DNA of 64,000 bases from Nostocoides sp. (GCA_016702415.1 JADJEA010000001.1:1345001-1409000); one strand, 5' to 3'. Numbered from the stretch's first letter, positions 11,200-21,353 are shown. The notes: generated from the sequence alone by a model not told the origin. Program-made: numbers and translations.

Positions 11200-12116
11200 G
11201 GGATTCCTCCCGTCTTCGGGGGTATGCCGAGGGGTTGCGGCCCGGGAACACCGGCCCGGTCGAGCGCATTCTTGCCCCGTAGCCGCAGCTCGCGCTGCAC
11301 GAGAAACTCTTGTCCGGCAACACATTTCGCGATCATCCGCAAGGTCATCGCCCCGCCGGCGATCGACTCGACGCCGAGGACCTGGGGCCGTTCGATCACC
11401 TTGTCGCGCCACTGGACATCCTGACCGAAGTCGACCGCGACCTCGTCGAGCGCACCCAAGGCCGTCTCGACGTCGGCGTCGTAGCCCACGGGGAGGTCGA
11501 CCATCGTCTGCGCCCAGCCCTGGCTCTTGTTGCCGACCCGGAGGATCTCCCCGTTGCGGACATGCCACGTGACGCCATTGGCGTCGCGGAGAGTCGTGAT
11601 CCGCAAGGTGACGTCTTCGACCGTTCCGGTGATCTCGCCGACGTCGACCACGTCCCCGACGCCGTACTGATCCTCCATGATCATGAAGAGCCCCGACAAG
11701 AAGTCCTTGACGAGGCTCTGTGCACCGAACCCCAGGGCGACCCCGCCGACCCCCGCGGATGCCAGCAGCGGCGCCAATGGTATGCCGCACAACGACATCA
11801 CCGTCAGCGTCGCCACCAGCCCGACCACGAGCGTCGTGGTGCTGCGCAGTAGGGTGCCCATCGTCGCCAGGCGCTGGCTGTGTCTCTCCAGCGACCACCC
11901 GGCGGCATGGGCGATCACGCGTCCGGTGCGGGATCGCTCCTCCCGCTCACCCCGGGCGATGACCAGGGCGATCGTCCGTCCGATGACCCGGTGCAGGAGC
12001 CACCGCAGGACGACCGCGCCGAGAATCGTCGCGACCACCCTGATGGGGACGCCCTGGAACCACGTCCACAGGCTGTCCCACGTCACGGCCCCCGAGCGCA
12101 GCCGACCGAGCGTCAC
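11196..12116 (-). CDS. Small-conductance mechanosensitive channel (MscS family)
   Basis: 306 residues with an N-terminal membrane helix (about 25-45), a second near 90-115 and the pore helix/hinge GVGGVALGFGAQSLVKD, followed by the beta domain (QYGVGDVVDVGEITGTVEDV) that defines MscS channels. Releases small solutes on osmotic down-shock. GTG 12116 overlaps the pepN stop as GTGA and its own stop overlaps glbO, so all three genes are coupled. Confidence 0.92.
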   Translation of the reverse strand: MTLGRLRSGAVTWDSLWTWFQGVPIRVVATILGAVVLRWLLHRVIGRTIALVIARGEREERSRTGRVIAHAAGWSLERHSQRLATMGTLLRSTTTLVVGLVATLTVMSLCGIPLAPLLASAGVGGVALGFGAQSLVKDFLSGLFMIMEDQYGVGDVVDVGEITGTVEDVTLRITTLRDANGVTWHVRNGEILRVGNKSQGWAQTMVDLPVGYDADVETALGALDEVAVDFGQDVQWRDKVIERPQVLGVESIAGGAMTLRMIAKCVAGQEFLVQRELRLRGKNALDRAGVPGPQPLGIPPKTGGIP

Positions 12117-14661
12117 GAGCCCGCCGCATCCCGGGCCTGGGCCCGCAAGGCACGAGCGACCGTGTCACGGTTCTCGGCGACGGTGCGCCGCAGGGCCGGG
12201 GCGACGTCGGGATGCCGCGTCAACCACTGGTCGGTCAGATCGAGCAACTCCTGGTCGGCCAGCACCCACGGGTAGAACCCGTTGATCTCCTCCAAGGTGG
12301 CGAATGTGCGTGCATCCCAGGCTGGGAGGACGGCGTCGAGGAAGCGAACGGCGTACGGCCGCAACAGATCCCGGCCACCGGGTGGATGAAGCCGAGGGCG
12401 AGTGAATGGATGACGGAGTTCGGGGTCGTCGGATCGCCGACGCCTTCCGCCCACGCCGCCTCTTTCGCCGCGACGGTCGGGATGCTGGCGCGCGCACACG
12501 CGTGTCGCTCGCGGCCGGTGGCGGTGTCGTCGCGGGCGAGTTCGGCATCGATCTCGGGCAGACCGGCGCGACCGGCGGCGGCCAGGCCCGTCAGGAGACT
12601 CCACCGCATGTCGGTGTCGAGCGTGAGCCCGCCCAGGACGGTGCTTCCGTCGAGGAGACCGGCCACGAGGGCGACGTCGTCACCGGGACGGACCAACGCG
12701 GCATACGCCGTGACGAGTTGGAGTTGGGCATCGCTGCCGGGTTCCGCCAACGGGATGAGTTCCCGCAGGCGGCCAAGCACGAGGCCGTATGCCGACTCCC
12801 GCCCCCCCGGTGCGACATATGCCACCACGCACGTCTGGATCTGCGCCAACAGCGTCCGGAGCATGGTCGAATCACGCTCTCCCGCAATGACATCGAGGGC
12901 GAAGGTGAGGTAGTCGGCGGCCGCCATCTCGCCATCGCGGGTCATATCCCACACCGAGGCGACGACGAGCGCATGGGCCAGGCTGTCGGTCAGGCCGCGG
13001 GGGCGGGCCAAGACGGTGGCCAGCGACCGCTCGTCCAGCCGAATCTTCGCGTACGCCAGGTCGAGGTCGTTGACCAGGAGAAGTGCCGGCTGCGCCCGCC
13101 CCACGAGGGCGTCGACCGCCGTGCTGGGCCCATCGACATCGAGGTCGATGCGATCGGTGCGCACCAGATGCTCACCGTCGAGGTCGTAAAGGCCGACGGC
13201 CAGGCGGTGCGGGCGGAGCTGGTCGTCGCCGGAGGCGACAGTCTGCTCAATCGCTGCCGCGGTGATCAGGCCGCGGTCGTCGGTGGAGATGAGGGGGCGC
13301 AGGGTGTTCACCCCGGCCGTCTCGAGCCAGGCACGGGACCACGTGCCCAGGTCACGCCCGGATGCGGCCTCGAGCTCGGCGAGGAGATCGGCGAGCCGGG
13401 TGTTGCCCCACGCATGCCGGCGGAAATAGGCGCGCAATCCCGCGACGAAGGCGTCCCGGCCGACATAGGCCACGAGCTGCTTCAGGACCGAGGCTCCCTT
13501 GGCGTAGGTGATCCCGTCGAAGTTCACCTCGACGTCATGCAGATCACGGATGGGAGCGACGACCGGGTGGGTCGAGGAGAGCTGGTCTTGGCGATAGGCC
13601 CAGGTCTTCTCATGGATGCAGTAGGTCGTCCACGCCGACGCCCATTGCGTCGTCTCCGCCTGGGCGGTCGTCGAGGCCCACTCGGCGAAGGATTCATTGA
13701 GCCACAGGTCATCCCACCACTTCATGGTGACCAGATCGCCGAACCACATGTGCGCCAGTTCGTGGAGGATCGTCAGGGCGCGCCGCTCGACGATGGCCTC
13801 GGTGACCTTGCCCCGGAAGACGTAGATCTCGTTGATGGTCACGCACCCGGCGTTCTCCATGGCCCCGCTGTTGTACTCCGGCGCGAAGATCTGGTCGTAT
13901 TTCGCGAACGGGTACGGGACGTCGAACATCTCCTCGAAGAAGGCGAACCCGGCCTTCGTGCAGGCCAAGACGTTATCCGCATCCAGGTGGGGAGTCATCG
14001 ACCGGCGGCAGAACACCCCGAGCGGGATGACGCCGGCTCGCGTCTCGACCTCGTCTCGAACCACGTCATAGGGGCCGGCGACCAGTGCCGTCACATAGCT
14101 CGGCAGTCGTGGGGTGGGCTCGAAGCGCCACACGGCCACCCCGGCTCTGACCGGCTCCGCCGGGGGAGTGGGGGAGTTGGAGATGACCTGCCAGTGCTCC
14201 GGGCCGATGACGGTGAACGTGAACGCGGCCTTGAGGTCGGGCTGCTCGAAGACGGCGAACACCCGGCGGCTGTCCGGGACCTCGAATTGGGTATAGAGGT
14301 AGACCTCGCCGTCGACCGGATCGACGAGGCGGTGGAGGCCCTCCCCGGTATTCATGAAGGAGCAGGTGGCCTCGACCACGAGCTCGTTCACGGCAGCGAG
14401 CTCCGGCAGCTGGATTCGCGTCCCGTCGAAATGGATGGCCGGGTCGAGGGGACGTCCGTTGAGGGTGATCGCCTGGACCGAGGGCGCCACCAGGTCGATG
14501 AATGTCGCCGACCCCGGTGTCGCACAATCGAATCGGGCAGTGGTGACGCTGCGGAAGGTCTCGCTCGATGTCGTCAGGTCGAGGTCCACGGCATACGACC
14601 GGGTGGTGAGGATGGCCGCGCGGGCGGCGGCTTCCTCGTGGGTGAGATTGGATCCCGGCAC
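12113..14661 (-). CDS. pepN: Aminopeptidase N (M1 family), frameshifted near the C-terminus
   Basis: Zinc aminopeptidase of about 849 residues once one shift is repaired. It has the exopeptidase motif GAMEN, then HELAH at 300-304 followed by WLNESFAEW (HExxH-x18-E), and the ERAP1-like C-terminal domain. The frame ends early unless one C is restored at about 12380-12384 (CACCCGGTGG on the coding strand). Reading then continues from HPGGRDLLRPY to a natural end at 12113 that overlaps mscS by GTGA. GTG 14661 is chosen because GAGGAG lies 8 nt upstream; reading further upstream would cross the divergent gene. Confidence 0.9.
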
Positions 14662-14757
14662 GTCGTCACTCCTCGACACCTTCGCGGCGCTGGCCGCGCG
14701 GCCCCGGTCAGGGCCAAGCCGCCATCCTGCCACGGCCGGGGATGGCACAATCGGCGT

Positions 14758-15384
14758 ATGCCGACCCCCACCCCCGACCAATCCACAGCCATCCCGGCGG
14801 AGATGTGGTTCGACCCGACCTGTCCGTGGGCCTGGATGACGTCACGCTGGCTGATGGAGGTCGAGAAGGTCCGGCCGGTTGAGGTGACCTGGTCGGTCAT
14901 GAGCCTGGCGGTCCTCAACGAGGGCCGCGACCTCGATCCGGGATACCGCGCCCACATGGACCGTGCCTGGGCTCCGGTTCGCGTTGTCATCGCCGCCCGA
15001 CGGGCCCACGGTGACGGCGTCGTCAAGCCGCTCTATGACGCGATCGGCACCCGCATCCACCTGCAGCAACGCCAGGACGACGACATCCTGACCGAGGCTC
15101 TGGCCGAGGTCGGCCTGCCCACCGAGTTGGCCGCGGCCGCAACCTCCACCGACTACGACGATGAATTGCGCGCCAGCCATGCCCGGGCCATCGACCTGGT
15201 CGGGACGGACGTCGGCACCCCGGTCATCGCCGTGGACGGCGTTGCCTTCTTCGGACCGGTCGTCAGCCCGGCTCCCACGGGTGAGGCCGCCGGCCGGTTG
15301 TGGGACGGGTGCGTCCTGGTCGCCGGCACCGACGGGTTCTTCGAGCTCAAGCGGACGCGGACGCGTTCGCCGATCTTCGACTGA
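14758..15384 (+). CDS. DsbA-family mycothiol-dependent reductase-like protein
   Basis: 208-residue thioredoxin-fold protein resembling mycobacterial Rv2466c-type nitroreductases. It has the opening WFDPTCPWAWMTSRW, a central helical insert, and the cis-Pro loop GTPVIAV. The active site reads CPWA, with a single cysteine where classic DsbA proteins have CxxC. A monothiol mechanism with mycothiol would fit (inference). Divergent from pepN over 96 bp; ATG 14758 sits inside the octamer GTATGCCG and has only a distant GGGGA. Confidence 0.8.
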   Translation: MPTPTPDQSTAIPAEMWFDPTCPWAWMTSRWLMEVEKVRPVEVTWSVMSLAVLNEGRDLDPGYRAHMDRAWAPVRVVIAARRAHGDGVVKPLYDAIGTRIHLQQRQDDDILTEALAEVGLPTELAAAATSTDYDDELRASHARAIDLVGTDVGTPVIAVDGVAFFGPVVSPAPTGEAAGRLWDGCVLVAGTDGFFELKRTRTRSPIFD

Positions 15385-15398
15385 AAGGTGTTGCGCGC

Positions 15399-15869
15399 GT
15401 GAGGGTCCATATCGGCGGAGACCATGCGGCATACGACCTCCTCGGTGACCTCGTCACCTATCTCGAGGAGGAGGGCCACGAGGTCGTCAACCACGGACCG
15501 ACCTCCTACGACCCCGAGGACGACTATCCCGTCTACGTCCTGCGGGCCGCGGAGGCCGTCGCCGGCGAGCCCGGGACCCTCGGCGTCGTTCTCGGCGGCT
15601 CCGGCAATGGTGAGCAGATCGCGGCCAACAAGGTCGCCGGCATCCGGGCCGCGTTGTGCTACAACGACGAATTGGCCCAGCTGGCCCGGCAGCACAACAA
15701 TGCGCAGGTGATCAGCATCGGCGCGCGGATGAACACCGTCGAGCAGGCGAGGTCCATGGTGTCGACCTTCCTGGCGACACCATTCAGCGCCGAAGAGCGA
15801 CATGCGCGCCGGATCGGTCTGCTCAGCGCCTACGAGGCCGACCACACCCTGCCTGCCCTCCCGTCCTGA
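15399..15869 (+). CDS. rpiB: Ribose-5-phosphate isomerase B
   Basis: 156 residues interconverting ribose 5-phosphate and ribulose 5-phosphate. The active-site loop reads GGSGNGE (the Mycobacterium-type Glu base, instead of the Cys of E. coli RpiB). QHNNAQVISIGAR carries the phosphate and ring-opening residues. GTG 15399 has AAAGG 11 nt upstream and follows the preceding gene by 14 nt. Confidence 0.93.
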   Translation: MRVHIGGDHAAYDLLGDLVTYLEEEGHEVVNHGPTSYDPEDDYPVYVLRAAEAVAGEPGTLGVVLGGSGNGEQIAANKVAGIRAALCYNDELAQLARQHNNAQVISIGARMNTVEQARSMVSTFLATPFSAEERHARRIGLLSAYEADHTLPALPS

Positions 15870-15883
15870 GCCGGTCGCATCAG

Positions 15884-16984
15884 GTGGCGCTGCACGTCGC
15901 GCTCGCCCGTCCGACGCCGGCCCGCCTCCGGCTCGGCTGGGAGCGCCTGGTCCGCCAGGGCTTGTCGGTCCGGGCTCGGCTCTATCTCACGCTCGCGGCG
16001 GTCACGGGCACGGGTGCATGCTTCTTGACCTGGCCCGGCGTCTTCCCCAGGATCGTCTTCGTCCCCGCCGTCCTGATCGGGGGGCTCTTCCTCCCGCCGG
16101 CCCCCCTGCTGATCACGTTCGGCTATGTGCTCGCTTGGTTGACCGCCGGCTCCCTCTTGGTCACCGAGACGCGATCCCAGTCCTGGGTGGGGTATGCCGC
16201 CATCCTCCTGACGATGCTCGTCATGTATCTCCTCGCCACCGCCCGGGCCTCGCTCGGGTTGGTCGGCTTCGCCGGCGAACGCATGCTGGTCGACCTGCGT
16301 GAGCGCCAACGCGCGTTGGCGACCTTGCCGAAACTCCCGCCCGGATGGCGGGCCGAAGGAGCTGTGGCGGGCGCTCGCGACGAATCCTTCTCGGGTGACT
16401 TCCTCCTCTGCTCCCACTCTCTCGCCCCCCGGCTTGAGGTCGTCCTCGTCGACGTGAGCGGCAAGGGCCTGCGCGCGGGGACACGGTCACTCATGCTCTC
16501 CAGCGCTCTTAGCGGTCTGTTGGGTCAGGTGCCGGGCGAGCGCTTCCTCGAGGCGGCCAACGCCTTTCTCGTGCGGGAGAACTGGCGCGAGGGCTTTGCC
16601 ACTGCCGTCCATGTCGATATCGACCTCGCGACGGGGGAGTTCGCCATCGGATCGGCCGGGCACCCACCGGCGATTCACTACGACGCCCAGGCGGGTCGGT
16701 GGGAGACCGTCCTCGCCCGCTCCGGCCCGGTCCTGGGGGTCATGGACGGTATGTCGTTCCCCCAGACCCGCCGTCGACTGCTCCCTGGCGATGCCCTCCT
16801 GATCTATACCGACGGGGTCATCGAAAGTCGCACGAACCAGCTGGCGGACGGCATCGACTGGATGCTGGGGACGATAGAACGTGCCGGCGTCGGCGGCCTC
16901 CCTGGGGTGGCGGCCACCCTGTGCCGGGGCGCTCAAGGCGGGACCGAGGATGACCGGGCGGTACTGCTGATCTGGCGCGAATAG
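15884..16984 (+). CDS. Membrane-anchored PP2C/SpoIIE-type serine phosphatase
   Basis: 366 residues. Three to four N-terminal membrane helices (about 30-125) precede a cytoplasmic RsbU/SpoIIE-like phosphatase domain with DVSGKG, SAGHPP and LLIYTDGV. Such proteins dephosphorylate anti-anti-sigma factors and control stress sigma factors. No sensor domain other than the membrane part is seen. Starts at GTG 15884, 14 nt after rpiB. No anti-sigma partner is adjacent. Confidence 0.87.
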   Translation: MALHVALARPTPARLRLGWERLVRQGLSVRARLYLTLAAVTGTGACFLTWPGVFPRIVFVPAVLIGGLFLPPAPLLITFGYVLAWLTAGSLLVTETRSQSWVGYAAILLTMLVMYLLATARASLGLVGFAGERMLVDLRERQRALATLPKLPPGWRAEGAVAGARDESFSGDFLLCSHSLAPRLEVVLVDVSGKGLRAGTRSLMLSSALSGLLGQVPGERFLEAANAFLVRENWREGFATAVHVDIDLATGEFAIGSAGHPPAIHYDAQAGRWETVLARSGPVLGVMDGMSFPQTRRRLLPGDALLIYTDGVIESRTNQLADGIDWMLGTIERAGVGGLPGVAATLCRGAQGGTEDDRAVLLIWRE

Positions 16985-17049
16985 CCGGTCAGTACCGATC
17001 GAGCCCGCCACAAGCCCGCGACAAGGCTGGGTGCTATTGGGCCAACTTC

Positions 17050-17055
17050 TTGACA
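17050..17055 (+). promoter_or_regulatory. Possible -35 element (TTGACA)
   Basis: A perfect TTGACA lies 41 nt upstream of the exported oxidase start. No convincing -10 hexamer follows at 16-18 nt, so the promoter call is weak. Confidence 0.3.
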
Positions 17056-17096
17056 AAAGCAAGACAGGATCTGATCCAGGACCTTACGTTGCCAGG

Positions 17097-18554
17097 ATGA
17101 GCACTCTCGACCGTCGCCGATTCCTCTCTGGCTCCGCGGGCCTGGCTGCACTGAGCTGGGTCTCTCCCGCCGATCTCGCAGTAGGCCATCGCACCGACCC
17201 ATCCCCCTCGGCGTGGGCGGCACTCGACTCCCGCATGACCGGGCGCGTCCTGCTGCCCAGCGACACGGCATACGCCACCGCGAAGCAACTCTTCAATCCG
17301 AGGTGGAACTCCCGGATGCCCCTCGCGGTCGTTCAGCCAGCGACGGTGGGGGATGTCCAGGAAGCGATGAAATTCTCCGCGGCATACGACCTCATCGTCG
17401 CCCCGCGGTCGGGCGGCCACTGCTATGTGGGCAGTTCTACCGGTGACGGCGTCATGGTCCTCGACGTGCGCGCATTGAAGTCGGTCACCCTCAACTCGGC
17501 GAAGACGCAGACCACCATCGGTGCCGGGGCCGGGCTCTACAACGTCCACGTCGCTCTGGCCAAAGCCGGCCGCACAATTCCGACCGGGACCTGCCCGACC
17601 GTCGGCACGTCGGGGCTGACCATGGGCGGGGGCATCGGACCGGAGGTCAGGGCCCGCGGAACGACGAGTGATCGACTCGTCTCGGCCCGCTGCGTCCTGG
17701 TCGACGGCAGCGTGGTCACTGCCTCGGCGACCCAGAATCCGGACCTCTTCTGGAGCCTGCGCGGAGGAGGCGGCGCCCAGATGGCGGTCGTCACCGACCT
17801 CACCTTCCTCACCCACAAGACGACGATGCTCGGCCAGTTTTCGATCAGCTTCCCCGCGACTGCGGCAGCCAAGGCCATTGCCGCGTGGGCAGCATTCAGC
17901 GCGAGTAGCCACAACTCGACGAAGGTGACGCTCAGCCTCAACGCGAACTCCACCCGAACCGCCTTCCTGGTCAGGATGCACGGCGTCACCGCGCCCGGCG
18001 ACCAAGACACCGATTGCGACGCTCTGATCGGGATGGTCGGTGTGACGCCGATCAACCGAGAGACGAAGGTCGCCTCCTATATGGACACGGTCCTCGACAT
18101 CGCGAACGGCAACCCCAACCCGAAAGGACGCGACTTCACTGCCGGAAGCGATGTGCTGACGACTGTCACGGCGGCGACCGGGACCGCGCTGATCGCGGCG
18201 GTCACCGAGGGGATCAAGCGCAAGGTCAACTTCCAGACCCTGATCGGCCCTCTGACGGGCATGACGCAGGCCGTCACCGCGACTGCCACCGCCTTCCCGT
18301 ACCGCAGCCATGCGGCCCTCATCCAGTGGTTCTGCCCGATCCCGACCAACTCGACGACCGCCTACTCCGCCGCGCGGTCGTGGATCGACTATGCCCACGG
18401 AAAGGTCGCCGGCATGAGCGCAGGTGGGTTCGTCAACTACGTCGAGCCGGGACGCACCTCGTCTTCTTACTTCGGACCCAACCTGACCCGCCTGAGGTCG
18501 GTGAAGGCGGCCTACGACCCCGCCAACCGCCTCAAGGGCTCACTCGAGTACTGA
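17097..18554 (+). CDS. Exported FAD-linked oxidase (berberine bridge enzyme-like)
   Basis: 485 residues with a twin-arginine signal (DRRRFLSGSAG, cleavage expected near 25-30). The FAD_binding_4 domain contains SGGHCYVG with His108. TGTCPTVG supplies Cys166, the pair used for bicovalent flavin attachment in this family. A C-terminal BBE segment (RLRSVKAAYDP) closes the protein. Likely oxidises a carbohydrate or alcohol outside the cell (family knowledge; substrate unknown). ATG 17097 has a poor ribosome-binding site. Next gene downstream is another exported protein. Confidence 0.86.
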   Translation: MSTLDRRRFLSGSAGLAALSWVSPADLAVGHRTDPSPSAWAALDSRMTGRVLLPSDTAYATAKQLFNPRWNSRMPLAVVQPATVGDVQEAMKFSAAYDLIVAPRSGGHCYVGSSTGDGVMVLDVRALKSVTLNSAKTQTTIGAGAGLYNVHVALAKAGRTIPTGTCPTVGTSGLTMGGGIGPEVRARGTTSDRLVSARCVLVDGSVVTASATQNPDLFWSLRGGGGAQMAVVTDLTFLTHKTTMLGQFSISFPATAAAKAIAAWAAFSASSHNSTKVTLSLNANSTRTAFLVRMHGVTAPGDQDTDCDALIGMVGVTPINRETKVASYMDTVLDIANGNPNPKGRDFTAGSDVLTTVTAATGTALIAAVTEGIKRKVNFQTLIGPLTGMTQAVTATATAFPYRSHAALIQWFCPIPTNSTTAYSAARSWIDYAHGKVAGMSAGGFVNYVEPGRTSSSYFGPNLTRLRSVKAAYDPANRLKGSLEY

Positions 18555-18687
18555 CTCGTGGAGAATCCTCGGCGCGAATTTGACCATTCCGAGGACACGA
18601 GGCGATCGGGCTGCTTCTCTTGACGGGTGGGGTGAACGGGTCGCCCCAGGTGCTCACGGGCATCGTCCGAGAAGGGGAGTACATCTG

Positions 18688-19422
18688 ATGGAACGCAGGA
18701 ATTTCCTGCTGGGAACCGCCGGCACCCTCGTCGCCGGGGCGGCTAGCACTCAGTCCGCGGTGGCCGCAGACGCCGACCGGGCGGCCGGGTGGTCGAGCTC
18801 GTTCACCTACAACAACAAGGGCTGGTCGGCGGTTCGTGGCCCCTGGTACCGCTCCGCGGGCATGTGGCGCGCCGATGGCCTCCAGGACAGCTGGACCTCG
18901 ACGAAGCATGGTGGCTATTGGTCGAACTTCGTCTACCAAGCCAAGGTCAAGCGGGACGGCAACGGGGGCGGGACCTGGAACAATGCGCTCGTGATCCGCG
19001 GCAATCCCATGTCGCTCTCGAGTTCCGGGCACTGGCAACCGTGCTACATCCTTGGGTTCTCGAACACGGGATATGCGTCGGTATTCCGCGTCGAGTATGA
19101 CGGCTCGACATACCCCCTCATGAGCTGGACCTACTTCTCGTTCATCGCATCCGCCATGTGGAAGAATTTGAAGGTCGTGGCCCAGAACAACTTCTTCGCG
19201 TACTCCATCAACGGCAAGACGATGTGGTCGGGCTACGACTCCAGCTTCAGCTATGGGATGGTCGGTTTCACTTTCTATACGTCCTCTCCCTACTGGAGCA
19301 CGCTGAAGATGGACTCCGCCTCCCTCACCACGATCGCGGCCCGGGACACCGTCAGGCTGGACCCCGCCGCCACCGGCGGTCGGGTGGTCAAGGGCGGCTC
19401 CGTCTTGCGCGCGCCCAACTGA
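18688..19422 (+). CDS. Exported beta-rich protein of unknown function
   Basis: 244 residues with an RR-type signal (MERRNFLLGTAG...AVAA, cleavage near 27). The rest is rich in aromatic residues, Ser and Gly, with alternating strands (GYWSNFVYQAKVK, YILGFSNTGY, YGMVGFTFY). This suggests a concanavalin/LamG-like jelly roll that binds or cleaves glycans (inference). ATG 18688 is well supported by GAAGGGGAG. It follows the FAD oxidase by 133 nt on the same strand; the two may act together at the cell surface. Confidence 0.7.
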   Translation: MERRNFLLGTAGTLVAGAASTQSAVAADADRAAGWSSSFTYNNKGWSAVRGPWYRSAGMWRADGLQDSWTSTKHGGYWSNFVYQAKVKRDGNGGGTWNNALVIRGNPMSLSSSGHWQPCYILGFSNTGYASVFRVEYDGSTYPLMSWTYFSFIASAMWKNLKVVAQNNFFAYSINGKTMWSGYDSSFSYGMVGFTFYTSSPYWSTLKMDSASLTTIAARDTVRLDPAATGGRVVKGGSVLRAPN

Positions 19423-19469
19423 GTTCGCCGCGACGGAATTCGCGCGAATGGGCCGGTACCCTCGGTCGG

Positions 19470-20156
19470 GTGCCGGCCCCTTCGCATGCCTGGCTGCCCC
19501 CCCGCAGGACCCAGGAGATCCGCAGTTACACCCCCCGCTTCCGGGTCTCGGAGCTCACCAGGGATCGCCTTGGCGCGCTCCTGCCGCGGTATGCCGTCAC
19601 CTCCCTTCCGGTGGACCCACCCGCTGCCTTCGGTCGGCCGGGTGAGGTGGTGTTCGAGATCGGCTCCGGTCATGGCGCCGCCGCACTCGCGTATGCCGCC
19701 GCCCACCCGTTCGCGTCCGTCCTCGCCGTCGAGGTGCACGTACCCGGCGTTGCCCGCATGCTCGCTGCCGCCGACGACGCCGGGGTGACGAACCTGCGTG
19801 TCTACGTCGGGGATGCTGTGGACCTCCTCTCGGCTGGCCTTCCGCCGGCATCCGTGGACCGCATCCACCTGTTCTTCCCCGACCCGTGGCCGAAACGTCG
19901 CCACGAGAAACGCCGACTAGTGCAGCGGCATACGCTCGATCGGATGGCTGGCGTGCTGGCGCCCGGCGGGGTCCTGCTGATCGGGACCGACCACCCGGTG
20001 TATGCCGACCACGCCCGCGCGCTGCTGGCCGCCCACCCGGACTTCACCGCGCGGGAGACACACCGGCCGGAATGGAAGCCGCTCGACGGGTTCGAGGCGA
20101 AGGGCCTCCACGCGGGCCGCCCACCGGTCTATCCTGGAGGCGCGCCGACGCCATGA
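19470..20156 (+). CDS. trmB: tRNA (guanine-N7-)-methyltransferase
   Basis: 228-residue SAM-dependent enzyme forming m7G46 in tRNA. SAM site EIGSGHG, the TrmB hallmark FFPDPWPKRRHEKRR and GTDHPVYADH are all present. The start is GTG 19470; upstream in-frame codons read through non-coding sequence. It converges on the surface-protein gene at 20229 with no obvious hairpin. Confidence 0.92.
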   Translation: MPAPSHAWLPPRRTQEIRSYTPRFRVSELTRDRLGALLPRYAVTSLPVDPPAAFGRPGEVVFEIGSGHGAAALAYAAAHPFASVLAVEVHVPGVARMLAAADDAGVTNLRVYVGDAVDLLSAGLPPASVDRIHLFFPDPWPKRRHEKRRLVQRHTLDRMAGVLAPGGVLLIGTDHPVYADHARALLAAHPDFTARETHRPEWKPLDGFEAKGLHAGRPPVYPGGAPTP

Positions 20157-20228
20157 CGCTTTCCTGAGTCCGCTGGATGACAGGGGCGACGCGGGAGGCA
20201 GGCCAAGGCGTCGGAGTGCCGCGCGTCG

Positions 20229-21069
20229 TCAGTGGCGGCGGGGTCGCATGACCACCAGCGCGAGCCACCCCAGGCCCCCCAGCGCGACGGCGATGAACGT
20301 CTTCTTGAGCAGGTCCCAGTCGGCGTTGCCCCCGAAGATGCTGCTGGCGACGGAGGCGACCTTCTCCGCCACCCCCGGGCCTTCTGCGGGAGTGGTCGTC
20401 TTCGTCACGCCCGCGCCCCCGCGACGAGGTGTCCGAGGTCGTCCCGGGGTCTTGCACCGAGGGCGCATTTGTCGACGTCGACCCTGGAACTGCCACCGAG
20501 GAGGTGGTCGTCGAGGTCGACGGGCCGACAGTGCTCGTCCCGGTGACAGGTGTTGACGTCGTCGAGGACGTCGACGTGGACCCGGGGCTGGTGAACGTCG
20601 ACGAAGTGGTCGTCGACGTCGGCGGGGTGAAGGTGGTGGTCGTCGATGTCGGCGGTGTGGTGAAGGTCGTCGTGGACGTATCGGTCGTGCTCGCCGACGT
20701 GCTCGTCGCGGTGTCGGTCGTGGTTGTCGAGGAACTCGTCGAGGTGTCGGTCGTCGTTGTCGAGGTGGACGTGGACGTCGTCGAGGTGTCTGTGGTGGTT
20801 GTGGACGTGGTGGTTGTGGACGTGCTGGTTGAGGTGTCCGTTGTGCTGGTGGACGGGCTCGTCGATGTCGACGGCTCGGTAAAGGTCGACGTCGGGGTGT
20901 CCGTGGTCGTGGAGCTTGTCGAGGTCTCGGTCGCCCGCACGATTCCGGCGTTCGCCGGGGCGACGGCGGACGCAGTGATGGCTGGAGACATGGCCCCTGC
21001 GGAGATCCCACCCATGACCAGCAGCGGAAGGGCGGCTCCGGTCCACCGGGAGCGATTCCGACGCGCCAT
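20229..21069 (-). CDS. Thr/Ser-rich anchored surface protein, frameshifted
   Basis: The N-terminus carries an Arg-rich start and a hydrophobic signal (ending near ANA). About 170 residues of almost pure Thr/Ser/Pro/Asp repeats (TSTSTTTTDTST-type) follow, then a C-terminal membrane anchor (TFIAVALGGLGWLALVV) and the basic tail MRPRRH. To join the Thr-rich part to the anchor, one extra base must be removed in the G run near 20418-20424; without this the frame runs on into improbable Arg-rich sequence. No LPXTG is seen, so anchoring is by the helix. A stalk or glycosylated mucin-like role is inference. ATG 21069 has AAGGA upstream. Confidence 0.7.
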
Positions 21070-21279
21070 CAGGGTTCCTTATGCAATCTCGGGTGTAGGC
21101 CGACTCGATCGGCGGTGGTGACGGTGCTGGGCGGCACCTTCTCGTTCCTGGCTGCCGGGGCCCCGTGCCCTGGCGAGTCTACCAGCGCGCCCTTCCGGCG
21201 CCCTCGTCTTCATGGCTGTCGAGGCACCTGCGTGTTTGGCCAGCTGGACTTCGAGGATGCCCGGGAGCGAGTCTCCTGG

Positions 21280-21353
21280 TCGGGGTAGCCGGATTCGAAC
21301 CGGCGGCCTTCCGCTCCCAAAGCGGACGCGCTACCAAGCTGCGCCATACCCCG
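21280..21353 (-). tRNA. tRNA-Pro (UGG anticodon)
   Basis: On the minus strand the 74-nt sequence begins CGGGGTATGGCGCAGCTTGG. The anticodon loop CTTTGGGAG carries TGG, the T arm is GGTTCGAATCC, and the 7-bp acceptor stem closes with a discriminator A. No CCA is encoded. Confidence 0.95.

Noticed and set aside
12406..14757. Long plus-strand open frame upstream of the DsbA-like gene
   Set aside because: Antisense to pepN. Only the part from ATG 14758 is a real protein.
20429..21121. Plus-strand frame rich in Val/Asp opposite the surface protein
   Set aside because: It is the mirror of the Thr/Ser repeat DNA and lacks a ribosome-binding site. The minus strand has a signal and an anchor.
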